64,000 bases of DNA, taken from assembly GCF_026151335.1 (NCBI RefSeq), contig NZ_JAMQPP010000002.1; one strand, given 5' to 3'. A program made the position numbers and the translations under genes. This stretch comes from Leptospira_A soteropolitanensis. Its GTDB lineage: Bacteria > Spirochaetota > Leptospiria > Leptospirales > Leptospiraceae. This document shows positions 18,124 through 26,536 of the stretch, in pieces (position 1 is the stretch's first letter; every line of letters begins with the position of its first letter). The notes below the pieces were generated by a model, which saw only the letters and a list, made by a program, of their open reading frames with translations, was not told the DNA's origin and made no database searches.

Positions 18124-19188
18124 TTAAAAACGAGACTCAAAGCTAAAACCATAAAACATACTATCGTTTGGTTTTTGAAAAGGTTGCCAAATCCCACTGA
18201 ATCGAGTTAAGTTTGGTCTCATATCTACATAGGGTTTTAAATATACTCCACTATTACTTTCTTTTTTCGTTTCGATACTTCCTAAATAAAAACTATCAAT
18301 CAAACTATAAGAAATGATGGCTGTGAAAACTGCGGAATAAATGAGAAACCTTTGCCTATGAAAATCATAATGATCAGTACTTAACGTATTTGCAAAAATA
18401 AAAACCCTGCCATCACCAGAAGGAATATATTCAATATCTTTATTAATTGCATTCACCGATGCATTGTATTCATATAACATCCCGAGTCCCGACAATAAAG
18501 CACCACCAAAAACAAAGGCTGCTTTGCCGTATTTTTTTTCAGCTATGGGTGAATAACCAGGAATCACTTTAGGAGTTTCTTCTTTTATCACCTTAACAAT
18601 CACTGATTTATTTTGGATCTCCAAGGATTTAAAATCTAAAGGATCAAAGGTGACTATAGTTTTAGATTCGCTTTCAATGGTGATTTTTCCGCGTTCCAAG
18701 GATTTGAAAACTCCAAGAATCTCTTTGTCTCCAAAAACCCATTTTCCTCGTACACCAGAATCAATGTAGCGTTCCATAGGAAGTCCAGAGTCTGAGTTTA
18801 CCTGTAGAGTCGAAATTTTTTTTAGTGGAATTGTTTCTAATTCCAAAGGACTGCTTTTTTTAGAAAAACTAGCAGATGTTTTTGTTAATTTGGTGAGAAT
18901 TAAATCGCAGTCTTCTACTCCGAATGTTTTATAATCTGCACAAGCCGGTAGACCATCGTATCCAACATCGATACCCAAAACATCTGTGTTTAAGAATTTG
19001 TAACGTTTTCCCTGGTCTTGCCATTCCACATGACTCACCGTTACATTAACTACCTTTCCATTCAGTACTTCTCCTGATTTCAGCCGAATTCGATCCGCAG
19101 AAAGGGAGGTGATACAGGCCACCGCAAAACAGACGAGAGAGGTGACTCGAAAAAGGGATGGGAAGGATATGTGGGTGCCTAAAACCAA
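18124..19188 (-). CDS. Exported unknown protein with repeated small beta-rich motif
   Basis: This protein of 354 residues has an N-terminal signal-peptide-like stretch (about 14-31, ending SLSA). The mature N-terminus reads IRLKSGEVLNGKVVNV, a pattern like a small SH3- or Sm-like barrel. Similar strands recur at about 65-105 and 140-200 (GVFKSLERGKITIE). Hydrophobic segments near 220-240 and 280-300 may be membrane helices. The only plausible start is TTG at 19188, six bases after a GAGAA site. It is divergent from the phosphatase gene at 19252 and shares an intergenic palindrome with it. I do not recognise a named family. Confidence 0.65.
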   Translation of the reverse strand: MVLGTHISFPSLFRVTSLVCFAVACITSLSADRIRLKSGEVLNGKVVNVTVSHVEWQDQGKRYKFLNTDVLGIDVGYDGLPACADYKTFGVEDCDLILTKLTKTSASFSKKSSPLELETIPLKKISTLQVNSDSGLPMERYIDSGVRGKWVFGDKEILGVFKSLERGKITIESESKTIVTFDPLDFKSLEIQNKSVIVKVIKEETPKVIPGYSPIAEKKYGKAAFVFGGALLSGLGMLYEYNASVNAINKDIEYIPSGDGRVFIFANTLSTDHYDFHRQRFLIYSAVFTAIISYSLIDSFYLGSIETKKESNSGVYLKPYVDMRPNLTRFSGIWQPFQKPNDSMFYGFSFESRF

Positions 19189-19205
19189 TGGAAATTCTCA
19201 ATTTT

Positions 19206-19223
19206 GTGATAGATTTCTATCAC
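19206..19223. promoter_or_regulatory. Palindromic operator candidate between divergent genes
   Basis: A perfect palindrome with 8-bp arms (GTGATAGA and TCTATCAC, 2-bp centre) lies in the 63-bp gap between the divergent genes at 19188 and 19252. A poor -35-like TTGTGA at 19204 and a -10-like GATTAT at 19226 flank it on the plus strand. This looks like a site for a dimeric regulator, but nothing in the sequence identifies it. Confidence 0.45.
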
Positions 19224-19251
19224 TTGATTATCGACAATACAAGTAATTGCC

Positions 19252-20769
19252 GTGAACAAAAGCAAAATCAAAACGACGAATTCTCTCCGCTTTAAGATTG
19301 GACTCTTTTATTCCCTTCTTGCCTTACTCAATATCATCTTTTTTACGGTGATGATTTTTGAAAATCAATCCGATTTGCTTCTCAAAAACTTTCAATTCCA
19401 GTCAGAAAACCTCGCAAATACGATTCTAACTGATATCCAAACGATTGGATTGTCCAGAGAACGAGATGAAAACTTTGAGGTCTTTCGAAAAACACTCAAA
19501 TTATATGAGATCAATGCTTTTACTATTTTCGATTCTAATGGCAAAACTGTGTTATCCGAACCAGAATCGGGACCCGATGTAAAAGTCATTACAGAATCAG
19601 TTCTAAAAAAAACAAAAGAAGTCTCTGCTGATAAAGAAGGAAATTTATTCAAAGCAAGATATAGTTTGGATTTAAATGAATCCGATTTTACGGTCGATTT
19701 TTTATTACCAATACAACTTTCGAATAACGAAGAAGTTTTTTTATATACCCACTTTAATATCTCATCCATCCAAGACCGATTGAAGCAACTTTATATCCAA
19801 GTTGGATATGCAGTTCTTTGGGGGATTGTCTTCCATATCATTTTTGCCGTTCTTGTTTATCGGGCCATATTCAAACGGGTCGGTTCTTTGGAGATTGCTT
19901 CGAAAGACATGGCTCTTGGAAATTTAGAATCCAGAGTGAATTGGGACTTTAAAAGTAATGATGAGTTAGATAGTTTAGGAAAGTCATTTAACTTAATGGC
20001 AGAAGAGATCCAAAACAAGGTAACAACCATTACTCGACTTAATGAAGAAATCAATCAAGAACTACAAATTGGAAAAGAAGTACAAGAGTTATTTTTGCCT
20101 TCTGTGAAAAAGTATAAAAAATTCAACATTGGTAAGTTATATAGACCTATGCGGGAAGTTTCAGGAGATTTATACCAATATTTCCAATTCCCTGAAAAAA
20201 ATTACTATGGATTCTTTTTGGCAGATGCATCTGGTCACGGAGTTTCGGCGGCCCTAGTAACGGTTGTTATGGCAATGTCATTACAAGCCATTATGAAAGA
20301 AAATCATTCTGCAATCCAAGCAATCAACCAACTTGGAGAGGTCATTGCCAATCGTCTCCAAGCATCCTTTTTTGCTACTGGAGTTTTTGTAGTTTTTGAG
20401 GAGCCTGGTGTTGTTAAATTTGTCAATGCAGGACACAACGCACCTTTCATTGTTCGTCCATCTACAAAAGAAATTACCTATGTAGATAGTTCTGGTCCAC
20501 CTTTGGGTATGGGGGATGATATCCAGTATTCTTTAGATTCTTTTCCAGTCCTTCCTGGTGATAAAATTGTACTTTATACAGATGGTGTGGTAGAAACTCC
20601 CATCAAAGAAGGTGGACTTTTTGGATTAGAACGATTTACCGAAGTAGTTCTAAATAATGTTCACCTCTCCAATGCCGAAATTGTAGAAAAAGCGATGGCA
20701 TTACTCGAAGAAAAACATGAGGAATACAAGGATGATGTAACTATGATTGTCCTTGATGTACCGGAATGA
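19252..20769 (+). CDS. Membrane HAMP-SpoIIE (PP2C-type) serine phosphatase, RsbU-like
   Basis: The 505-residue protein has an N-terminal membrane segment (about 15-35), an extracytoplasmic sensor region (about 36-180), a second membrane segment near 182-205, a HAMP linker (about 206-260), a short coiled coil, and a SpoIIE/PP2C phosphatase domain. The phosphatase carries REVSGDLYQYF, FLADASGHGVSAAL and LYTDGVVE, which supply the metal-binding Asp residues. Such proteins dephosphorylate STAS antagonists in partner switching. The start is GTG. The stop overlaps the next gene as ATGA. A STAS gene lies 1.6 kb downstream on the other strand and could be a substrate, which is inference. Confidence 0.9.
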   Translation: MNKSKIKTTNSLRFKIGLFYSLLALLNIIFFTVMIFENQSDLLLKNFQFQSENLANTILTDIQTIGLSRERDENFEVFRKTLKLYEINAFTIFDSNGKTVLSEPESGPDVKVITESVLKKTKEVSADKEGNLFKARYSLDLNESDFTVDFLLPIQLSNNEEVFLYTHFNISSIQDRLKQLYIQVGYAVLWGIVFHIIFAVLVYRAIFKRVGSLEIASKDMALGNLESRVNWDFKSNDELDSLGKSFNLMAEEIQNKVTTITRLNEEINQELQIGKEVQELFLPSVKKYKKFNIGKLYRPMREVSGDLYQYFQFPEKNYYGFFLADASGHGVSAALVTVVMAMSLQAIMKENHSAIQAINQLGEVIANRLQASFFATGVFVVFEEPGVVKFVNAGHNAPFIVRPSTKEITYVDSSGPPLGMGDDIQYSLDSFPVLPGDKIVLYTDGVVETPIKEGGLFGLERFTEVVLNNVHLSNAEIVEKAMALLEEKHEEYKDDVTMIVLDVPE

Positions 20770-22310
20770 AAAAGATTTTCTTTTTTTCACTTTTCTTTAT
20801 TCTGTTTTTCTTTTTCGCTTTGGCCTCTGAGTCTATAGTGAGCGTAAAGTTACAGGAACTACGATTTGGAATCCTTCGTGATCAATTGATGAATTACGAA
20901 CTTTCCTCTCAAACTTTAAGAGAAAGATTGAAACAAATGTTCCTCTCCAAAGACGACTATATGTCTGAGGTAAAAGTCAACATTTTGGAATCTGGAATTA
21001 TGAACTCCGAGACCGAAGGGTTAGATTTAAAGATGAGTTGGAAGGACCGTTTTGGCCTCTACGTTATTAATTCAGTTCGTTTTTTAAATTTTAAACCAGC
21101 TTTAGAGTTAGAAGAACAACAGAAGACAATCATACGATTGCAATTTGCATTCTATATGGAAAGAACTAGAAAGTATCCAATAGCCTCTAAAAAGTATCAG
21201 GAATTAGAGGAGTCTGTCACATCTTCTTTATCGGATGAGATGGCATTCACACTTCTTCATCATGGTTATTGTTTGGTGATGATGGGTGAAAGAGAAAAAG
21301 CATTTCTTAAACTTTCTAAAGCTATTGATTTATTTCCAGGAACTCACTATGCGGAAAATGCAAGCCTTCTAGTCAGTTTTTTAGAAGAAGGGGAGAAGAA
21401 AAAAGGAGATCTAAAAAACAAAAAAAAGTCTCCTGATGAATTAGCATATTCGTTATTCCAAAGTGGAGATTACGAAGAAACTTTAAAAACCTTAGAATCC
21501 CTTCCTGTTTTAACCAAAGACCAATCCTATATCAAAGCAAGATCAATGGAAGAGTTAGGTAAAACATCAAATGCTGTTAAAGAATACATCCAACTTGTTA
21601 AGCAGAAAGAAAACAAAGAAGTAGCAATTCGTGCCAACCGCAGATTACTACTCATTGGAAATTTTTACCAAGAAAACAAATCTCTTGTGGCATTTTCTAA
21701 AGAAGAAGCTACAAAACTCGGCGATTCTAAAGCCGCCGAAAACATTGAAGTAGGAAAAAGTTTAGTCCTAAAACCTGTGATCATAGAAAAGGTGCTAAAA
21801 GCGGAAACGGCATCCAACCTTTCTGCGGAGGAAACAAAAGAAATCAACCAAATCAAAGAAGATATCCGAGTATCGCTAGAAGATTCCAAAGAAGAGACAA
21901 CCAAGTTAGCTGCTGTTGTATCGGAAGAAAAGATACCTCTGGTTCCTGAAACGGGAGAGATTGAGGTAAAAACAGCGGAACTTCCCCAGGTTACAAAAAA
22001 GCAGACACAACAAGTTCCACTCAAATTGAAAGTAAAGCTACGAGATGGAAGAGAGGTCATTTGCGAGGAAGTGAAGATTGAAGGGAACCTGGCAATTTTA
22101 CAACTAGGGACCTTTGGCCTGAACCTTCCTTACGATTTGGTGGTTTCTGTCCAAGTTTCCAGTGATAGAGGAGTTGTAAAGATTGTCACTGACTCCGGAA
22201 CGAGAGCCGAATCTCCCCGTTGGATTCAAAATACTTCTGGAGACTGGACAAGTCCCAAATCTACTGAATCCCCAATCCTTCGGACTGAGGTGAAGTCATT
22301 TCGGCTTTAA
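20766..22310 (+). CDS. Exported TPR-like protein, coupled to the SpoIIE phosphatase
   Basis: The 514-residue protein starts with a strong signal peptide (MKKIFFFSLFF and following, ending near ALA-S), so it should lie in the periplasm. Residues about 115-300 are helical with TPR-like pairs (for example LLHHGYCLVMMGEREKAFLKLSKAIDLFPG). A Lys/Glu-rich linker follows. The C-terminal region near 420-475 reads KLRDGREVICEEVKIEGNLAILQLG, a small beta-rich motif like the one in the divergent protein at 18124. Its ATG overlaps the phosphatase stop. It may link the periplasm to the phosphatase sensor, but that is only suggested by the coupling. Confidence 0.72.
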   Translation: MKKIFFFSLFFILFFFFALASESIVSVKLQELRFGILRDQLMNYELSSQTLRERLKQMFLSKDDYMSEVKVNILESGIMNSETEGLDLKMSWKDRFGLYVINSVRFLNFKPALELEEQQKTIIRLQFAFYMERTRKYPIASKKYQELEESVTSSLSDEMAFTLLHHGYCLVMMGEREKAFLKLSKAIDLFPGTHYAENASLLVSFLEEGEKKKGDLKNKKKSPDELAYSLFQSGDYEETLKTLESLPVLTKDQSYIKARSMEELGKTSNAVKEYIQLVKQKENKEVAIRANRRLLLIGNFYQENKSLVAFSKEEATKLGDSKAAENIEVGKSLVLKPVIIEKVLKAETASNLSAEETKEINQIKEDIRVSLEDSKEETTKLAAVVSEEKIPLVPETGEIEVKTAELPQVTKKQTQQVPLKLKVKLRDGREVICEEVKIEGNLAILQLGTFGLNLPYDLVVSVQVSSDRGVVKIVTDSGTRAESPRWIQNTSGDWTSPKSTESPILRTEVKSFRL

Positions 22311-22332
22311 AATAGATTAGAAATTTGGGATT

Positions 22333-22656
22333 TTAAGGAAGTTCCGATTCTCCACCTAAGATAGTGAAGAATTTATCCAAACTAGATAACTTCAAAATGA
22401 CCATAACATCTTGGCTGACATTAAGAAGGAAAAACTGACCCTCTTCTGACTTGAGTTTCTTTTGAAGATTGGCAAGCAAAGCAATTCCGGAAGAATCCAA
22501 TAGTTTGATATTCACCATATCAATTGCTACTGATTCTGCCCCGTCATCTATGATTTTATGGAGTTCTTTTTTAAGTGCGGGTGCAGAATAAATATCGAGG
22601 GAACCCTCAAGAGTAACAACTGTATGATTTTTAACTTGTTTTGTTGTGAAATTCAT
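22333..22656 (-). CDS. STAS-domain protein, anti-sigma-factor-antagonist-like
   Basis: This is a 107-residue single-domain STAS protein. It shows the pattern of the family: a VTLEGSLDIYSAPALKKEL segment, then VAIDMVNIKLLDSSGIALL, where the Ser in DSSG is the usual phosphorylation site. In partner switching such a protein binds an anti-sigma kinase and is reset by a SpoIIE phosphatase. I set the start at the ATG at 22656 because an AGGAAG site sits just upstream; a TTG 14 codons further up has no such site. It converges on the TPR-like gene. No anti-sigma kinase is visible nearby. Confidence 0.88.
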   Translation of the reverse strand: MNFTTKQVKNHTVVTLEGSLDIYSAPALKKELHKIIDDGAESVAIDMVNIKLLDSSGIALLANLQKKLKSEEGQFFLLNVSQDVMVILKLSSLDKFFTILGGESELP

Positions 22657-22660
22657 TGAA

Positions 22661-22666
22661 CTTCCT
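22661..22666 (-). promoter_or_regulatory. Ribosome binding site fixing the STAS start
   Basis: AGGAAG read on the minus strand lies four bases before the ATG at 22656. It supports that start over the TTG at 22698. Confidence 0.7.
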
Positions 22667-22764
22667 ACTGGCACGTATACTATCTGTTTACTTGCCAAAT
22701 TTGTAAAGAATTTTTGTGGAAACTTGTTGCATGGACTTTAAAACCCTTTTGACTAGAAAAAACC

Positions 22765-22944
22765 CTAGGTTTGTAGCCTTTTTAAAACCAAAGTGATTGC
22801 TTGGTTAAAACCATCGTAACCACCCTTGTCATAATCATTCAGTCCTTTATAATCCAAATCACTCATGTCCAAGAGTAATTTCCTCAGTTCATGCTCTAAA
22901 TAATCTTTTCTGATATAAGTAGTTTCAAAAGTTTTCGGATGCAC
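22765..22944 (-). CDS. Possible small protein of 59 residues, GTG start
   Basis: In the otherwise empty 395-bp gap between the STAS gene and the gene at 23052, the minus strand has an open frame from GTG at 22944 to TAG at 22765. The product is charged, probably helical and soluble, with the pattern DLDYKGLNDYDKGGYDGFNQ and a leucine-rich end (ITLVLKRLQT). Composition looks protein-like, with no hydrophobic run. There is no clear Shine-Dalgarno site, and an in-frame TGA lies 13 codons upstream of the GTG. It could be a real small gene or the tail of a decayed one. I do not recognise it. Confidence 0.45.
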   Translation of the reverse strand: MHPKTFETTYIRKDYLEHELRKLLLDMSDLDYKGLNDYDKGGYDGFNQAITLVLKRLQT

Positions 22945-23051
22945 TTTGCATATCGGACGAAAATTACTTGATTTTTCGAATCATTTTTAGGTTGAGATTT
23001 TAAGAAAATTACGAATCATAAATGTAGAGATAGCCGAGTTCGGCAAATAAA

Positions 23052-25163
23052 ATGGGCAGTCCAATCAGCGTTTTAATACTCGAAAACGATTCTAACAGTG
23101 TCTTTGATTTAGTAAGAGAAATGAAGGCCAATGGTCTAAGTCCTCTTTACCGTGTGGTTGAATCCTATACATCTTGGGAAACAACGGTCCATGAAGAAGA
23201 TTGGGATGCTATTATTTGTAGCACAAGAGAACCTTTTCATTCGGAAATTCCCATTTACCTCCAATACCTAAATGATAAAAAAATTGACATCCCTGTTATT
23301 TTACTCAGCGACCCTGAAGATTTTACAAAAAACTTAAGTTATATGAAGTCGGGTGTTAACGATCTCATTGATCGTAAGAACTTACTTCGCCTAGCGGAAG
23401 TTTTAGAAAGAGAAAGAAGGGAGTTGGTATACAGAAAAGAAAAAAACACTACAGAAACTTTTTTATACCAATCCTTAAAGGAAATCCAACTCCAAAAATT
23501 TGCATTAGACCAAGCCAATATTGTTTCTATCACTGATGCAAACGGGATCATCACTTATGTCAATGAAGCATTTACAAAGGCAACTGGATATACAACCGCT
23601 GAACTGATAGGACAAAATCATAGAATTCTAAAATCGGCAGACAAAACAAAAGAAGAATGGGCTAAAATTTGGGAAACAATCCAAAAAGGAAACGTTTGGC
23701 GTGGCGAAATTAGAAATATAAAAAAAGACGGCGGCGACTATTGGGCGGATACTACGATCGTTCCTTTTACTAGGCAAGACGGCTCTATCTTTCAATATAT
23801 CGCAATCCATCATGATATTACGGACAGGAAACTCGCAGAACAACAATTAACCCACGATGCTTTTTATGATAATCTAACAGGACTTCCCAACAGAGCTTTA
23901 TTTCTTGCACGCATTGAACAAAAAATTTTCGCTTACAATGCGAAAAATACTGGTTATCCGATTTTATTTTGTATTAATATTGATAATTTCAAACGAATCA
24001 ATCATTCATTAGGGAATGAGGCGGGAGACCAAATTTTAGTCATCTTTTCGGAAAGACTAAAACAATTTTCTGATAGTGATGCTATCATCACGAGACTCGG
24101 TGCCGATAATTTTTCGATTTTGCTAACTCATCTTTTGGCTATTGATGAAGGAATTAGTTATGCAATGCGACTTCTTGAGAGGTTAGGAGATCCCATTCCA
24201 CTGGGTGGTTACGAAATATACCTAACTGCTTCCTGCGGAATCTCAGCCTTTGGACTTGGTGGTAAAGATGCTGATGTACTTTTACGAAATGCAGAGATTG
24301 CCATGTTCCATGCAAAATCGCAAAAAGTGGGAACGGTATCCGTTTTCAACCAAGCCATGCAGGAAAAAATCCATTTCCAATTAGAAATTCAAAATGATTT
24401 AAAGAAAGCCTTAACCCATAATGAAATTTTTGTTTTTTACCAACCTGTTTTAGATTTAAAAGAAAATCGAATAGGGCATTGGGAGGCTTTGGTTCGTTGG
24501 CGACATCCGCAAAGGGGAATGGTTTCTCCCGCTGAATTTATCCCACTCGCGGAGGATTCAGGTTTAATTGTCCCTATCACAAGATTCGTATTAGAACAGG
24601 CAGCTAATTTAATAGAGGAAGTTCAAATCAAACAAGGTTTTCCCATCTCCATTGCCGTCAATTTAAGTCCTCAAGTGTTTTTTGATCAGAATATTTTCCA
24701 TTGGATCGTGGATCTGCACAATCGCAGAGGAATTCCATACACCTCTTTACAAGTTGAAATTACTGAAAGTTTAGCGATGAAAAATCTATCGGAGACCGTT
24801 CCAATTCTTTCCAATCTGATTGATATTGGAGTTAAAGTTGCTTTGGACGATTTTGGAACAGGATTTTCTTCGCTTTCCTATCTAGAAAAATTACCTTTAT
24901 CAATTGTCAAAATAGATAAGTCCTTTCTTAGTAACGTGGAAGAAGGATCTAAGGAAAGTTTTTTATTAATTTCTATTATCAATATGGCGCATGACCTTGG
25001 TTATTCGGTTGTTGCTGAAGGTGTAGAGGAGTTGGAACAATTAGAACTTCTCAGGTCATACGAATGCGATAAAATTCAAGGTTATTGGTTATCCAAACCC
25101 ATTGGAAGTGAAGATGTAATCCCATTTATCAAACAATTTTATGCCAAACAGGAAGCAAAATGA
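23052..25163 (+). CDS. REC-PAS-GGDEF-EAL protein, probable c-di-GMP phosphodiesterase
   Basis: The 703-residue protein has a receiver-like domain (about 5-120), a PAS/PAC domain (about 150-275, ending HHDITDRK), a GGDEF domain (about 285-445) and an EAL domain (about 455-695). The EAL domain keeps the catalytic set: EALVRW, AVNLSP, VEITES, the DDFGTGFSS loop, KIDKSF and AEGVE. The GGDEF signature is GADNF, so cyclase activity is doubtful. The receiver lacks the phospho-acceptor Asp, with IICST where the Asp is expected. The likely activity is hydrolysis of cyclic di-GMP controlled by PAS input. The stop overlaps the M48 protease gene as ATGA. Confidence 0.9.
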   Translation: MGSPISVLILENDSNSVFDLVREMKANGLSPLYRVVESYTSWETTVHEEDWDAIICSTREPFHSEIPIYLQYLNDKKIDIPVILLSDPEDFTKNLSYMKSGVNDLIDRKNLLRLAEVLERERRELVYRKEKNTTETFLYQSLKEIQLQKFALDQANIVSITDANGIITYVNEAFTKATGYTTAELIGQNHRILKSADKTKEEWAKIWETIQKGNVWRGEIRNIKKDGGDYWADTTIVPFTRQDGSIFQYIAIHHDITDRKLAEQQLTHDAFYDNLTGLPNRALFLARIEQKIFAYNAKNTGYPILFCINIDNFKRINHSLGNEAGDQILVIFSERLKQFSDSDAIITRLGADNFSILLTHLLAIDEGISYAMRLLERLGDPIPLGGYEIYLTASCGISAFGLGGKDADVLLRNAEIAMFHAKSQKVGTVSVFNQAMQEKIHFQLEIQNDLKKALTHNEIFVFYQPVLDLKENRIGHWEALVRWRHPQRGMVSPAEFIPLAEDSGLIVPITRFVLEQAANLIEEVQIKQGFPISIAVNLSPQVFFDQNIFHWIVDLHNRRGIPYTSLQVEITESLAMKNLSETVPILSNLIDIGVKVALDDFGTGFSSLSYLEKLPLSIVKIDKSFLSNVEEGSKESFLLISIINMAHDLGYSVVAEGVEELEQLELLRSYECDKIQGYWLSKPIGSEDVIPFIKQFYAKQEAK

Positions 25164-25936
25164 TTCGAAAATTAGTATTTTTTTTAGCACTTACTTTCCT
25201 AAATCAATGTAGCACTTCACCCACGGGAAGAAAACAAATCATCCTTGTAAATGATGCAGAAATGAACGAAATGGGGATTGTTGCTTTTTCAGAAATGAAA
25301 ACAAAAACTCCGATCGATTCTGCTACCACTTCCAACCAATATGTTAACTGCATCGTATCTGCTGAGTTAGCAGTCACAACAGATACCACGGGGGTAGATT
25401 CCTGGGAAGTGGTTGTGTTTAGAGACAACACACCTAATGCTTTTGCTCTGCCTGGAGGGAAAATTGGTGTTTATACAGGTATGTTTTTCGTAGCAAAAAA
25501 CAAAGACCAACTAGCAGCCGTCATCGGACATGAAATTGGACATGTGATAGCACGTCATGGAAATGAAAGAGTTTCGCAAAACCAATTAGCCGGTGGATCG
25601 GTAAAAATTTTGGAAAGCCTAGGAAAACCCACTGTGGCAGGAGCTCTTGGACTAGGCGCTAAGTTTGGCGTTTTATTACCATTTTCCAGAGAACACGAAT
25701 CAGAAGCTGATTTGATTGGATTAGAAATTATGGCAAAATCGGGATTCGATCCAAGACAAAGTGTGGAACTTTGGAAAAATATGAGTGCTCTTGGTGGAAG
25801 TAAAACCAATGAACTTCTTTCTACTCATCCCTCTGACGCCACTAGAATGAAAAACTTAAACGCAGCTATGCCAAATGCACTTGTTTTATGGGAAAAGGCG
25901 AAGGCAGAAGGGAAACGTCCCAACTGCCAATTGTAA
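25160..25936 (+). CDS. M48-family metalloprotease lipoprotein
   Basis: The 258-residue protein begins with a short lipoprotein signal ending LNQC at Cys17, then a zinc-protease domain with HEIGHVIARHGNE (HExxH, near 121-133) and EHESEADLIGLE, whose Glu is the third zinc ligand. This matches the BepA/LoiP-type M48 proteases that check outer-membrane protein assembly in the periplasm. The CSTSPTGRKQ start and the final C-Q-L residues are typical of the group. It is coupled by ATGA to the EAL gene and converges on the MORN lipoprotein gene with eight bases between. Confidence 0.9.
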   Translation: MIRKLVFFLALTFLNQCSTSPTGRKQIILVNDAEMNEMGIVAFSEMKTKTPIDSATTSNQYVNCIVSAELAVTTDTTGVDSWEVVVFRDNTPNAFALPGGKIGVYTGMFFVAKNKDQLAAVIGHEIGHVIARHGNERVSQNQLAGGSVKILESLGKPTVAGALGLGAKFGVLLPFSREHESEADLIGLEIMAKSGFDPRQSVELWKNMSALGGSKTNELLSTHPSDATRMKNLNAAMPNALVLWEKAKAEGKRPNCQL

Positions 25937-25944
25937 GGTGAAGC

Positions 25945-26490
25945 TTATTCGCAGAGAAGTTTTCTTCCTGCGATTTTACAATTTCTTGCCTTACCGTCAT
26001 CGGTCAGAACTCCGATACCTTCTTGACCATCCGATGTGAAATCACCAGAAACAGATTTACCATCTTTAAAACTATACGTCCCTTTTCCGTTGATTTGTCC
26101 GTTTTGAAACTCTCCCACATACTTGTCCCCATTTTTGAAACTGTATTCACCGGGACCTTGTTTTTTATCTTCTAAGTAGGTACCACTGAATTTTTCTCCG
26201 TCTGAATAGAGAAAACTACCGGCACCATCCCTAAGGTCATTTTTAAAAGACCCAGTGTAAATATCGCCATTATCGTATACATATTTTCCAATGCCGTTAA
26301 CGCAGTTTCCTTCGATACATCCGAATTTTTTTCCACCTTTTTCGGGATCTTCCAGATTCAGTGCTCGTGAATTCGTTTTCGAATCTTGGTTCGCAGTGTC
26401 AGAGACATCTTTCGTATCTTGCGAAGCACAAGAGAAAAACATCGGCAAAAGAACCACTCCACAAACAAAACTGCAAAAAGAAAATTTCAT
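25945..26490 (-). CDS. MORN-repeat lipoprotein
   Basis: The 181-residue protein has a signal peptide ending FFSC at about Cys21, a short acidic and Asn/Ser linker, then four MORN-type repeats of about 23 residues between about 60 and 155 (for example GKYVYDNGDIYTGSF, GSFLYSDGEKFSGTY, GEYSFKNGDKYVGEF). MORN repeats form an elongated beta sheet and often bind lipid or protein. The tail holds two Cys residues (CKIAGRKLLCE) that could form a disulphide in the periplasm. Function is unknown. The gene lies 46 bases after the helicase gene start region and may have its own promoter. Confidence 0.82.
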   Translation of the reverse strand: MKFSFCSFVCGVVLLPMFFSCASQDTKDVSDTANQDSKTNSRALNLEDPEKGGKKFGCIEGNCVNGIGKYVYDNGDIYTGSFKNDLRDGAGSFLYSDGEKFSGTYLEDKKQGPGEYSFKNGDKYVGEFQNGQINGKGTYSFKDGKSVSGDFTSDGQEGIGVLTDDGKARNCKIAGRKLLCE

Positions 26491-26536
26491 AATTCCCCCA
26501 AAGATAAACCCATTCTAGAAGGTAATTTTTTATAAA

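Noticed and set aside
22657..22698. TTG start for the STAS protein at 22333
   Set aside because: No Shine-Dalgarno site, while AGGAAG is well placed for the ATG at 22656.
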